Shown here: piece by piece, positions 7,836-14,858 of the stretch | Position numbering within the stretch: position 1 is the first letter of the stretch | How the letters are laid out: the number at the start of each line of letters is the position of its first letter | Source of the DNA: an uncultured Prevotellaceae bacterium | Lineage (GTDB): Bacteria > Bacteroidota > Bacteroidia > Bacteroidales > Bacteroidaceae | NCBI GenBank assembly: GCA_937893145.1 | Contig: CALBJW010000022.1 | Coordinates: 1-40,621 of the forward strand | Direction: 5' to 3' | DNA: 40,621 nucleotides | Notes under the pieces: model-generated | Seen by the model: the letters and a program-made list of their open reading frames with translations, nothing else | Databases searched by the model: none | Told to the model about the DNA's origin: nothing | Made by a program: the position numbers and the translations under genes

Positions 7836-7843
7836 TATCTTTG
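7836..7843 (+). promoter_or_regulatory. Promoter -7 box abutting the response regulator start codon
   Basis: TATCTTTG ends 4 nt before ATG 7848. If used, transcription would begin at or next to the start codon, giving a leaderless or near-leaderless mRNA. Confidence 0.5.
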
Positions 7844-7847
7844 CGCT

Positions 7848-8372
7848 ATGAATACAAACTATGGAACAATACTTGTTGTGGATGATAATCCTGCCATCCT
7901 TACTGCAGTGAAGATTTGTCTCGATGGTGTGTTTGAACGCATCATCACACTGTCCAAGCCTGATGCCATCCTGCCTACTATCCAGCAGGAGCATATTGAC
8001 GTGATACTTCTCGACATGAATTTCACACTCGGTGTGAACTCAGGACAAGAGGGCATGATATGGCTCACGACCATTCACCGCAAGCATCCTGATATTCCTG
8101 TCATTTTGGTAACAGCATATGCAGATGTGCAACTTGCCGTGAGAGGATTGAAGAATGGAGCCGTGGATTTCGTGACCAAACCTTGGGACAATGATGACCT
8201 CATCCGCAAGCTCAAAGATGCAATCGACAAAACAAAGGAGGTAGTGCCTCTTGACGAACTTGAGAAGGAGCATATCAAGAAAGTGGTGGATAAGTGTCAT
8301 GGAAACATGAGCAAGGCAGCAGAACTGCTTGGCATTACCCGTCAGACATTATACAAAAAGTATCAGCAATGA
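7848..8372 (+). CDS. Response regulator, REC + Fis-type HTH (no AAA+ domain)
   Basis: 174 aa. The receiver domain has the acidic pair D12-D13, phospho-acceptor D56 (VILLDMNF), the switch Thr (VILVTAY) and the conserved Lys in VTKPW. A short linker leads to a C-terminal Fis-like helix-turn-helix at about 130-174 (KVVDKCHGNMSKAAELLGIT then RQTLYKKYQQ), as in NtrC-family proteins. The sigma-54-activating AAA+ ATPase that normally sits between them is absent, giving a RegA/PrrA/ActR-like architecture. It is divergent from the efflux operon and overlaps the kinase gene by ATGA. Probably binds the GTATGA-N3-TCATAC operators; this is inference. Confidence 0.9.
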   Translation: MNTNYGTILVVDDNPAILTAVKICLDGVFERIITLSKPDAILPTIQQEHIDVILLDMNFTLGVNSGQEGMIWLTTIHRKHPDIPVILVTAYADVQLAVRGLKNGAVDFVTKPWDNDDLIRKLKDAIDKTKEVVPLDELEKEHIKKVVDKCHGNMSKAAELLGITRQTLYKKYQQ

Positions 8373-9211
8373 TTATCGTGTGCATCATATTGCCTATCAT
8401 ATTAGGTGTAGGTTTTGCCATCTATCGCCATCAATGCTTGTTGAAGGACAGGGCGCAACTGATGCGTGATGCCATACGCCATCACGACTTCATGTTTCGC
8501 CTTCCAACTAAAGGGTTGTTGTTTGGTGAAAAGGCATTGCAGGAAGCACTCAACGATATGGGACAAGACATTCAGAGACTTGTTGCACACAATGAAGTTG
8601 AGTCATGGCAACGACTCACTCGTGTGCTCACTCACGAAATCATGAATGCAACAACTCCTATTCAAAGCATCAGCCAGGCATACCTTGCCAATCCCAACAT
8701 AAAGGGTACAATGTATGAAGAAGGCATACGAGCAATACATGACACAAGTATGGGACTCGCGTCATTTGTTGACAGTTACAGAAAGTTGACTCAGTTACAA
8801 GAACCTATACTTGAGGACATGAATGTGCTTAAATTCACTAATTCTGTAGTTACTCTTTATCCTGACATAATATGGCATGTAGATATTCCGTCTGACCTGA
8901 CATTCAAAGCTGACAGTAATCTCTTTCGCCAAGTGTTCATCAATCTGGCAAAGAATGCTATTGAGGCAGGTGCCAACACCATAGGTATAAGTTGGGATGG
9001 CAGACTATTCATCAGCAACAACGGACATACTATTTCGGATGATGTTGCACGCGAGATTTTCATTCCTTTCTTCACAACTAAGACCACAGGCTCTGGTATA
9101 GGCCTTTCTCTTTCCCGACAGATACTTATGATGCAAAATATGTTGCTGACACTTGCAGAACATCCTTTGTATGGATATAATGTCACATTCATTATAGACA
9201 TAGAGAGATGA
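8369..9211 (+). CDS. Minimal sensor histidine kinase
   Basis: 280 aa from ATG 8369, which overlaps the regulator's stop (ATGA). An open frame from 8294 exists but would overlap the regulator by 79 bp. One TM helix at about 1-18 (MIIVCIILPIILGVGFAIYR) has no periplasmic sensor domain. A linker leads to the H-box (LTHEIMNATTPIQ, His89), N-box (FINLAKNAIEAG) and G-box (FFTTKTTGSGIGLSLSRQ) of an NtrB-like HATPase. Stimuli may be sensed in the membrane or through the partner transporter. Partner of the regulator at 7848-8372. Confidence 0.88.
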   Translation: MIIVCIILPIILGVGFAIYRHQCLLKDRAQLMRDAIRHHDFMFRLPTKGLLFGEKALQEALNDMGQDIQRLVAHNEVESWQRLTRVLTHEIMNATTPIQSISQAYLANPNIKGTMYEEGIRAIHDTSMGLASFVDSYRKLTQLQEPILEDMNVLKFTNSVVTLYPDIIWHVDIPSDLTFKADSNLFRQVFINLAKNAIEAGANTIGISWDGRLFISNNGHTISDDVAREIFIPFFTTKTTGSGIGLSLSRQILMMQNMLLTLAEHPLYGYNVTFIIDIER

Positions 9212-9228
9212 TGCAGATCCTTGTGTTT

Positions 9229-9639
9229 TTACTTAGAAGATAACAGACCTGTATTGTTGTTTATATGACTGCTCTTCGCAGGCTTGCGTCTATGCTCACC
9301 CATGATTGACGCATTGATTTCCTCATCTGTCTGAGGAATCCCATTCTTGCGGTTAACCTCAAGCCACTTGTCTATCTCATCAAGGTAGAGCACCCATCTC
9401 TTGCCAGGCTTTGTGCCGGGTATCTCACCCTCTGCAAGCTTCTGGTATATCGTACCAAGCGGAATGTTTGTGTATTCCGCCATCTGCTCTGGTGTCATTG
9501 GCTTGTGCCTGCTCTCTCTCTTCGGCTGTGCCATTCCTCTTCTGAGTTCTGACACCATTGCCTTCAAGCCCAATACTTCATCCAGAAGCTGGGCTACGAT
9601 CTTTGGAAGGTCGTTGAATGTTATTTCTGTTTCTCTCAT
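9229..9639 (-). CDS. Excisionase-like HTH_17 DNA-binding protein
   Basis: 136 aa. The N-terminal ~45 residues are helical and leucine-rich (possible oligomerisation). Residues 48-92 form a MerR/Xis-like winged helix (TPEQMAEYTNIPLGTIYQKL, then GKRWVLYLDEIDKWLE). The C-terminal tail is polar. Such proteins act as excisionases or control factors in Bacteroidetes integrative elements. It converges on the kinase gene with only 17 bp between, which marks the left end of the foreign block 9.2-14.4 kb. The 169 bp upstream (9640-9808) hold a weak TTACTTTG -7-like box (9674-9681) and nothing else recognised. Confidence 0.75.
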   Translation of the reverse strand: MRETEITFNDLPKIVAQLLDEVLGLKAMVSELRRGMAQPKRESRHKPMTPEQMAEYTNIPLGTIYQKLAEGEIPGTKPGKRWVLYLDEIDKWLEVNRKNGIPQTDEEINASIMGEHRRKPAKSSHINNNTGLLSSK

Positions 9640-9808
9640 CTGATTTCTGCGACTGTTTTTTGAAATCGCGGTGCAAAGTAACGCAATGGTACTGCCGTGA
9701 CTGTATTAATCACCAATCATTTTCAGAAAACCTATCACTCACAGAACATTCATGAATAATAGCGAACAACCGTGAACAAGCCTTCGTTTCATGCCTGCCT
9801 TATAATCC

Positions 9809-10936
9809 TCAAGGCAGAATTTTCCTTTGATAATGAAACTCGTATGAATCCGGGTCCGGTCTGTCAAGCTTGATTCTTCCCTTGCGAGGCTCGACAGTGA
9901 AGTTCTTGACGGTGTCAATCTCAATGCCAGTAAACTCCATAGGGAACAGCGACATTGCAAACAGTGCTCTTGCATATCCGTCATATCCGTTCTCCCTTCC
10001 AAGCCGTTCGCCTATATTCCAGATGAAATGGCGAAGCTCGATAGTTGAAAGCTTCACCTTCAGGTTTGCTGACTTTGGAGCATAGTATGGATCATCTGCC
10101 CACTTGACTATCTCCTGACAGAAGGAAGGCATGTCCTCTTCCTTCATGAAGCATGACATCGTATAGTGCACATATTCAATGATGGCAGCCAATACTCTTG
10201 ACCTCTCTGCCTCAAGTTCTGCCATATACTCTTCGTTACGCTGAGTATATGCTTCTGATGACAGCACGGGAATCTTCGCATCTTTCCGTATCACACATTC
10301 CTCCTGCTTAACATATTCCATAGTCTGCATTGGTTGAGCAGATTCTTTTGATTGCATAGTTTCTGTTGCTTCCTCTGATTCTTTTGCTTCAACAGTTACC
10401 TTGCTGTCATTTGATTCTAATGATTCCAATGGTTCTATTTCTTCATCTGCTTCATGAGCATTGCCTTGAATCACATCTACAAATGATTCTCGTGTTTGCA
10501 TCGCAATGCTTGTTTGTTCGGAATTACTAGGGGGAGTTGGATTGATGGCTATAGTCGTTTCTATTGTATTTTTAGAAGGGTTTACCTCTTCTGATTCTAT
10601 GAATTCCTTTACTACAACGTCTGCGGTATCTTCAACCGTATGCCCATATTTGCCGAATGGCTTTGACAACGTTACCGAAACCTTGAACATACAGCTGATG
10701 CATGTAATCATATACAGGAACACTGTATAGTACACCATAGCCTGCAATGCGAATGAAACGAAAAATACGCATAGTTCAAAGGATGGATTTCCATCTAACT
10801 GAGTCCCGATTCTCAATGCGGCAAGAGTCGAGATGACCAGCATAATGGTACATGGGAATCCCCATACCAGACACCACTCGCAAGGAGTAATGCCACATGC
10901 CCTTGAGGCATGTTTCTTTCTCTCATTCTTATTCAT
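9809..10936 (-). CDS. Two-TM protein with acidic repetitive linker, unknown function
   Basis: 375 aa. Cytosolic N-terminus, two TM segments at about 21-43 and 54-82 with several Cys, then a long low-complexity acidic region (~100-225) rich in Glu-Ser with repeated ESKE/SKES/QSKE-like units. A conserved-looking globular domain follows at ~235-375 (EYVHYTMSCFMKEEDMPSFC; STIELRHFIWNIGERLGREN; YARALFAMSLFPMEFTGIEI). I do not recognise the domain. The gene sits inside the integrase island and starts ~455 nt downstream of the nearest good promoter, leaving a structured leader with 60-bp repeats. It could be an island-specific regulator or defence/maintenance protein; no function is claimed. Confidence 0.75.
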   Translation of the reverse strand: MNKNERKKHASRACGITPCEWCLVWGFPCTIMLVISTLAALRIGTQLDGNPSFELCVFFVSFALQAMVYYTVFLYMITCISCMFKVSVTLSKPFGKYGHTVEDTADVVVKEFIESEEVNPSKNTIETTIAINPTPPSNSEQTSIAMQTRESFVDVIQGNAHEADEEIEPLESLESNDSKVTVEAKESEEATETMQSKESAQPMQTMEYVKQEECVIRKDAKIPVLSSEAYTQRNEEYMAELEAERSRVLAAIIEYVHYTMSCFMKEEDMPSFCQEIVKWADDPYYAPKSANLKVKLSTIELRHFIWNIGERLGRENGYDGYARALFAMSLFPMEFTGIEIDTVKNFTVEPRKGRIKLDRPDPDSYEFHYQRKILP

Positions 10937-11392
10937 AATATTGACAATTTATGTAAGTGAAATTTGCCTGAGCTTGCTCCCCGAAGGAACCTCGCAGAGG
11001 AGGCACCTAATGTATTAACAGATGTTAATGCGTATTAGGCTACGCAATTTGAAAATTGCAGTGCCGAATATGCGTTAATGGATGTTAACGGGAATTAGGC
11101 TTCCTGATTTAAAAATCAGGCTCGAATTACATGATTTCTTGGCTGATGAAAATCAGGTTGGGCAACCTTTAAAAAGTATTAAAACCAAAACCTAATGTCA
11201 TCAGTTTCTGTTTAAGGACAAGTGCTACTTTTTGTTGCATAACTGTCCCGAAAATGTACTTCATCTGCTCACGGCAGGCGAGCAAGCTCGCTATATGGGA
11301 TGCCTCTCAAGAGGGGAAATCCCGGACTCTTCTCATTTGGCATGATTTCCTTGTTGTTTGCTGTTATTTGTGATTATCGCTGAAAACGTTGG
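10937..11392 (-). other. Long structured 5' leader or candidate ncRNA
   Basis: No credible ORF on either strand. If transcribed from the promoter at 11393-11422, the region forms a ~455-nt leader of the two-TM gene. It contains a nested hairpin at 11297-11323 (GGGAT...ATCCC around CCTC/GAGG), a 6-bp hairpin GCGAGC-AA-GCTCGC at 11278-11291, the 60-bp repeats at 11011-11130, and short GC-rich dyads at 10970-11010. The concentration of stems in an otherwise AT-rich island suggests an RNA element. Confidence 0.45.
11011..11130. repeat. Two 60-bp tandem repeat units, each with a dyad and hairpin
   Basis: Units 11011-11070 and 11071-11130 align without gaps. Each starts with a TTAAC/T-rGATGTTAA dyad, continues with ATTAGGCT, and carries a hairpin in register: GCAATTTGAAAATTGC in unit 1 and CCTGATTTAAAAATCAGG in unit 2. 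The hairpin arms differ in sequence but keep pairing, that is, compensatory change. Confidence 0.75.
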
Positions 11393-11422
11393 CAAAGGTA
11401 TATAAAATAATGAGAACCACAA
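11393..11422 (-). promoter_or_regulatory. Promoter reading toward the two-TM gene
   Basis: Minus strand -7 box TACCTTTG at 11393-11400 and TTG at 11420-11422, exactly 19 nt apart. The -33 element lies in the loop of the 11408-11439 palindrome. Confidence 0.7.
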
Positions 11423-11439
11423 GAAAATGGTTCTCATTA
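11408..11439. promoter_or_regulatory. 12-bp inverted-repeat operator over the -33 element
   Basis: TAATGAGAACCA at 11408-11419 and TGGTTCTCATTA at 11428-11439 form a perfect 12-bp inverted repeat with 8-nt centre, spanning the -33 region of the promoter at 11393. A repressor bound here would block transcription. It could alternatively be the terminator stem of the integrase gene ending at 11519, but no T tract follows on that strand. Confidence 0.6.
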
Positions 11440-11518
11440 CGCTTTGTTTTTCGCTGTTGTTCCTCGCTTGGTTCTATTTTGATATGCCAATAGGACCAAG
11501 TAAACAGGCGACTGAGAT

Positions 11519-12730
11519 TCAGTCTTGACCTACGACTTTCATCTTTGGCGCACCCTTTGGCTTGAGTGTGATTCTGTTAACGGACTCACGCTTTCTGTCG
11601 TCAGACATGTCGGAATAGATCTGGGTCGTTGACACGTTCTTGTGCGCAAGCATCTTCTGGACAATATAGATGCTTGTGCCAGCATCCACCTGAAGCGAGC
11701 CGAATGTGTGGCGCGAGCAGTGGTATGTTATGTCCTTTGTGATGCCTGCAGCCTTCAACCACTTGGGAAGGTCTGTCTGTGTAAGACTGCTCTTTAATCC
11801 TGGGAACACAAGGCCTGTCTGGCATTGCTTGGTTTGGTCTTTTCTCACAGGATTCTCTACGTTATCCGTATTGTTCTCGAACCCTATGAGTTCAAGCGCC
11901 TCGTCACTTATAGGGTTGTTGACGAACTGCTTTGTCTTTATCATGCGCACGGTAATGTACATCCCGCCATCGCCGTATGGCTGTATCTTCTCCCATGTAA
12001 GTGCCTTCACGTCACTGAAGCGGAGACCTGTAAGGCATGAGAAAAGGAATGCCTTCTTCAGCACTGGCGATGTGCATGGAGTCTCGGCAAGTCGGATGAG
12101 CTCATCTTGTGAGAGATGCTCCTTCCTTGTAGGAATCTTCTCTATCTTGTCAAGATAAGGGTTGGGGTTCTCCTGAATCTTGTGGTCTCTGTATGCGGTG
12201 TGGAGCACTCCGCGGAATGAGGACCAGTAGAGCGATGCCGTGTTTATGTGAAGTCTCTTAGGCACCTTTGTCGACTTTGATGAGAGTGCCTCTGTAAGGA
12301 GATACTCACGGAACTTGATGCACAAATCGACATTTATCTCCATGAAGGTGCACTTGTTCTCTGTGAATCGGACAAAGTGCTCGTATGCCTGGACAGTGCG
12401 TGCATTACGCTTCTCTGCCAGTTTCTTGAAATACTCAAGGAAGCTTCCACTCATCTTCTCCCTGTCGAAGAAGTCATACCTTTCATTGACTATGCTCTCG
12501 TAGCGTCGGCATCGGATTGCCTCTGCCTTCTCGGTCATGCGTTCATTATAGTCTCTCTCCCTCTGGTTCCTTGGCTTGGCAAAGATGTATATGCCAAGTG
12601 ACTCATGCTTCATGATCTTCATGGTTGACTCGTCCCTGTAGCCGGGATAGTAGTCTAGATAGAAGCTGAGCTGCGTGCCGTTCTTGATCTTGCGGGTACG
12701 CAAAGTTACAGTCTTGCAAATGTTAGTCAT
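11519..12730 (-). CDS. Tyrosine recombinase / integrase
   Basis: 403 aa, the Bacteroidetes integrase layout: N-terminal arm-binding domain (~1-75), SAM-like core-binding domain (~90-190) and catalytic domain (~205-380). The catalytic residues are visible: Arg237 in CLTGLRFSD, His337-x-x-Arg340 in YHCSRHTFG, His363 in LAHKN and nucleophile Tyr372 in QIYSDM. All are intact, so the enzyme should be active. It is the only recombinase in the island and is flanked by HTH_17 proteins that could set directionality. A CTTTGCACCG-containing promoter-like segment upstream (about 12780-12790) resembles the one before the 136-aa gene. Confidence 0.93.
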   Translation of the reverse strand: MTNICKTVTLRTRKIKNGTQLSFYLDYYPGYRDESTMKIMKHESLGIYIFAKPRNQRERDYNERMTEKAEAIRCRRYESIVNERYDFFDREKMSGSFLEYFKKLAEKRNARTVQAYEHFVRFTENKCTFMEINVDLCIKFREYLLTEALSSKSTKVPKRLHINTASLYWSSFRGVLHTAYRDHKIQENPNPYLDKIEKIPTRKEHLSQDELIRLAETPCTSPVLKKAFLFSCLTGLRFSDVKALTWEKIQPYGDGGMYITVRMIKTKQFVNNPISDEALELIGFENNTDNVENPVRKDQTKQCQTGLVFPGLKSSLTQTDLPKWLKAAGITKDITYHCSRHTFGSLQVDAGTSIYIVQKMLAHKNVSTTQIYSDMSDDRKRESVNRITLKPKGAPKMKVVGQD

Positions 12731-12932
12731 TCTGTTTTGTTATCCATTAATTGTTAATACTCTGGGTGAACTTGAATTTCACGGTGCAAAGGAACTGAAA
12801 TATTATATCGTGATAATAGTGAAATTCCGTTATTTTCTGATAATTCCCAAAACTCTGCATTATCACTCGATGATTGTGGTTATTATGGAAATTGGTTCTG
12901 AAAATATAATGTCATCACGATTTTTCTCCTTG
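12731..12932. other. Intergenic segment upstream of the integrase
   Basis: 202 bp between the integrase start and the end of the four-HTH gene. It holds a weak -7-like box on the minus strand near 12785-12792 and a spaced dyad GTGATAAT ... ATTATCAC (about 12807 and 12860). No gene seen. Confidence 0.4.
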
Positions 12933-13883
12933 TTATTTTACCTTGTTCCTCCGTATTCCGCTTAAAAGTTTGTCAACATCTGTCTTGAGGAAATAGTTTC
13001 TTCTGCCGACAGAAGTGAAGCATATTCCATTCTGCCTGGCAAAAGCAACTGCAATACTCTTGCTGATGCAGAACATGTCTGCAAACTGGGTGAGTGTATA
13101 GTGGTTCTCGCATTCTGCTTTTTGGGAACAAGAACTAATATGCTGCTCTATATGGGTCTTTGAGCAATGCTTCTTGCCATTGATCATTTGTGTTGGAATA
13201 TTATGACGATAGATGATGGTTCTGATTGCAGCATTGCTTTTGCCGAAGAAATGTTCTGCATCCTTGTAGGTCATCCATTCGATATTGTCTGTTGTGGTGA
13301 TGGCAACATCTTTTGATAGTGTCAAGGGTACATTTGCCTTGAAGACATCTTCCAACTTGGACTTGGAATAGTAGGTCTTTCCGGCAACTCTACAAGTAGG
13401 AATGGAATTGAGCCTTACTCTATTATATATAGTAGTGTTGCTCACATGGAATCTCTCAACGGCTTCTTCTATAGTGATGAAGTCATCAGCAGAGAATGGA
13501 ATCTCGGAAGAACTTGCTGATACAGATGGGTTGCGTCTTGGAGTTCCTGCAGGTATTACCCTGTAATATGGATTAGATGAAAGCAGGGTGTCAATGTCAC
13601 TTCTGCGAATGAAGGACATTCTGCTGCTTATGCGTGAAGCGGAGAGTTTGCCTTCCGCTACAAGCTTATAGATGTATTGACGGGAACATCCCATGAGGAC
13701 TGCCGCCTTTGAGAATGTGAGATAGTCTGCATTGGAGACATTGACAATGGGTTCCAATGCAGAATTGAGAGCTTCCTTCTTGGTAAGGGTAATCTCTGCA
13801 CAGGTGATGGTGCAGAATCGCTGAGCGTCGTTAGAGGGCTTGAACATACGTCCGCAGCACTCGCATTTCTTCATTTTTGACAT
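12933..13883 (-). CDS. Zinc-ribbon protein with four tandem HTH_17 domains
   Basis: 316 aa from the ATG at 13883 (MSKMKKCECCGRMFKPSNDA); the frame is open to 13961. A CxxC-x13-CxxxC zinc ribbon at residues 7-28 is followed by four successive excisionase-like winged helices: ~54-102 (FSKAAVLMGCSRQYIYKLVA), ~136-183 (EEAVERFHVSNTTIYNRVRL), ~203-250 (YKDAEHFFGKSNAAIRTIIY) and ~262-309 (LTQFADMFCISKSIAVAFAR). Each ends with a wing and an aromatic-basic strand. A multi-HTH protein could read several adjacent DNA repeats at once; the TTGTCAAC motif cluster lies directly upstream. Probable island regulator or excision factor. Single-copy HTH_17 proteins are common; four in tandem are unusual. Confidence 0.8.
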   Translation of the reverse strand: MSKMKKCECCGRMFKPSNDAQRFCTITCAEITLTKKEALNSALEPIVNVSNADYLTFSKAAVLMGCSRQYIYKLVAEGKLSASRISSRMSFIRRSDIDTLLSSNPYYRVIPAGTPRRNPSVSASSSEIPFSADDFITIEEAVERFHVSNTTIYNRVRLNSIPTCRVAGKTYYSKSKLEDVFKANVPLTLSKDVAITTTDNIEWMTYKDAEHFFGKSNAAIRTIIYRHNIPTQMINGKKHCSKTHIEQHISSCSQKAECENHYTLTQFADMFCISKSIAVAFARQNGICFTSVGRRNYFLKTDVDKLLSGIRRNKVK

Positions 13884-13955
13884 GATAGTGCATTTTTTGA
13901 TTATACAACAAACTGAATTGTGTACTCTATGCGAGTGTAAATGCGCGTAAAAGGC

Positions 13956-14262
13956 GGTCAACCATTGTCAACTGTGTAAAGAAGGCCACAGGATAATGAC
14001 GAAAGGAAAAGGGATTCAGAGGGCAGAAGGATGATGTCAACTGTCGTATCGTGTTGTCATCCGTTGTCAACTAAATCAAGTGTGACGCTCGACAAAGATT
14101 TGAAAGCATCAAAAACACATGTCAACGCTTGTCAATGTTAGTCTGCCATGGTAAACTGGCTCAAGATTGTCACATGTCCTATTCCTCATCCTGGAAGCCA
14201 TGCCTGCCTTGTCTTTGGATGTCAGCGCATGTTCTCCCTTGTCAACTGTTTCCAAGTTCGTC
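13956..14262. repeat. Cluster of TTGTCAAC-like short motifs
   Basis: At least eight TGTCA-core motifs in ~300 bp, mostly direct on the plus strand: near 13956, 13965, 14035, 14054, 14064, 14120, 14129, 14167 and 14239. Five read TGTCAAC exactly, several extended to TTGTCAACTG. Spacing is irregular (9-75 bp). They precede the four-HTH gene. Candidate binding sites for that protein or integrase arm sites. Confidence 0.6.
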
Positions 14263-14315
14263 ACAGACGTTACCCAATTGACTGCGCAAAAATACATCGC
14301 GGTAGAAATACGTTG

Positions 14316-14346
14316 CAAAAGTATGGGATTTATATGAAACTACCAA
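14316..14346 (-). promoter_or_regulatory. Promoter reading into the TTGTCAAC cluster and four-HTH gene
   Basis: Minus strand -7 box TACTTTTG at 14316-14323 with TTG at 14344-14346 (20-nt spacing). It implies a ~430-nt untranslated leader containing the motif cluster. Confidence 0.5.
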
Positions 14347-14371
14347 AATCAGTCGGCGAAGTGTTAAAATT

Positions 14372-14411
14372 AAACAACCATTGATAATCAATACTTTATC
14401 AATGGTTGTTT
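14372..14411. repeat. 15-bp perfect inverted repeat at the island's right side
   Basis: AAACAACCATTGATA at 14372-14386 and TATCAATGGTTGTTT at 14397-14411, 10-nt loop, followed by a partial direct repeat TATGGTTGTTTTT at 14411-14423. Could be a terminator-like hairpin or a recombinase site near the island boundary. Confidence 0.6.
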
Positions 14412-14439
14412 ATGGTTGTTTTTGGATATTTTGATGCTT

Positions 14440-14842
14440 ATAAATACATATATACTATTTTTCTAATCACCTGTTATTAGAAATATATTTATTATATATA
14501 TATTATAAGAGGTTTTAAAAACTACCTGGTAGCATCGTAGCATTGTAACATTGTAGCAAGTCATATTCACACTATCAATGCGAAAACAGCAATTATTGCT
14601 CTGAAAAAGTCTTCCGCAAAAATGAGTGAAAAGTTCCGCAGGTTTGAGGTCATTCTTCCGCAAGAATGAGGTCAAACTTGCGGAAGACTTTTAAAGGACT
14701 TACCTATAAGAATTTCCAAAGTAATATGTGCTTCTGCTTATATTGCTTTAGTACGAAATGATTAATAAGCAAATGAGGCTTGTTCAGAAGTGACAAGCCT
14801 CATTTTTGTTTCTATACAATGCTACAATGCTACGATGCTACC
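14440..14842. repeat. Interspersed intergenic repeat, copy A
   Basis: A TA-rich stretch (14440-14512) is followed by long inverted arms GGTAGCATCGTAGCATTGTA... at 14528-14554 and its complement at 14816-14842 (26 of 27 pairs). Between the arms lie CCGCAA motifs, including an 11-bp hairpin at 14654-14687 with core CCGCAAGAATGAG...AAACTTGCGG, and a terminator hairpin. Relatives of the TA-rich part, arms and CCGCAAG core recur at 37004-37495. No ORF is credible here. Confidence 0.6.
14771..14807. terminator. Hairpin terminator
   Basis: AAATGAGGCTTGT (14771-14783) pairs perfectly with ACAAGCCTCATTT (14793-14805), loop 9 nt, followed by a T run on the plus strand. It lies downstream of the MFS operon (minus strand, ends 14859) and probably stops it. 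Confidence 0.65.
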
Positions 14843-14858
14843 TTGATAGTTTATTATT

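Noticed and set aside
8294..8369. Longer kinase start at 8294
   Set aside because: It overlaps the regulator's HTH; the ATGA-coupled start at 8369 begins right at the TM helix.
10937..11518. Retron or group II intron as the explanation for the structured region
   Set aside because: No reverse transcriptase is encoded anywhere in the window.
13956..14262. CRISPR-like array from repeated TTGTCAAC
   Set aside because: Repeats are only 5-10 bp, spacing is irregular and no cas genes are near.
14109..14318. 69-codon minus-strand frame in the motif cluster
   Set aside because: Overlaps the motif repeats and the promoter; no start context or family.
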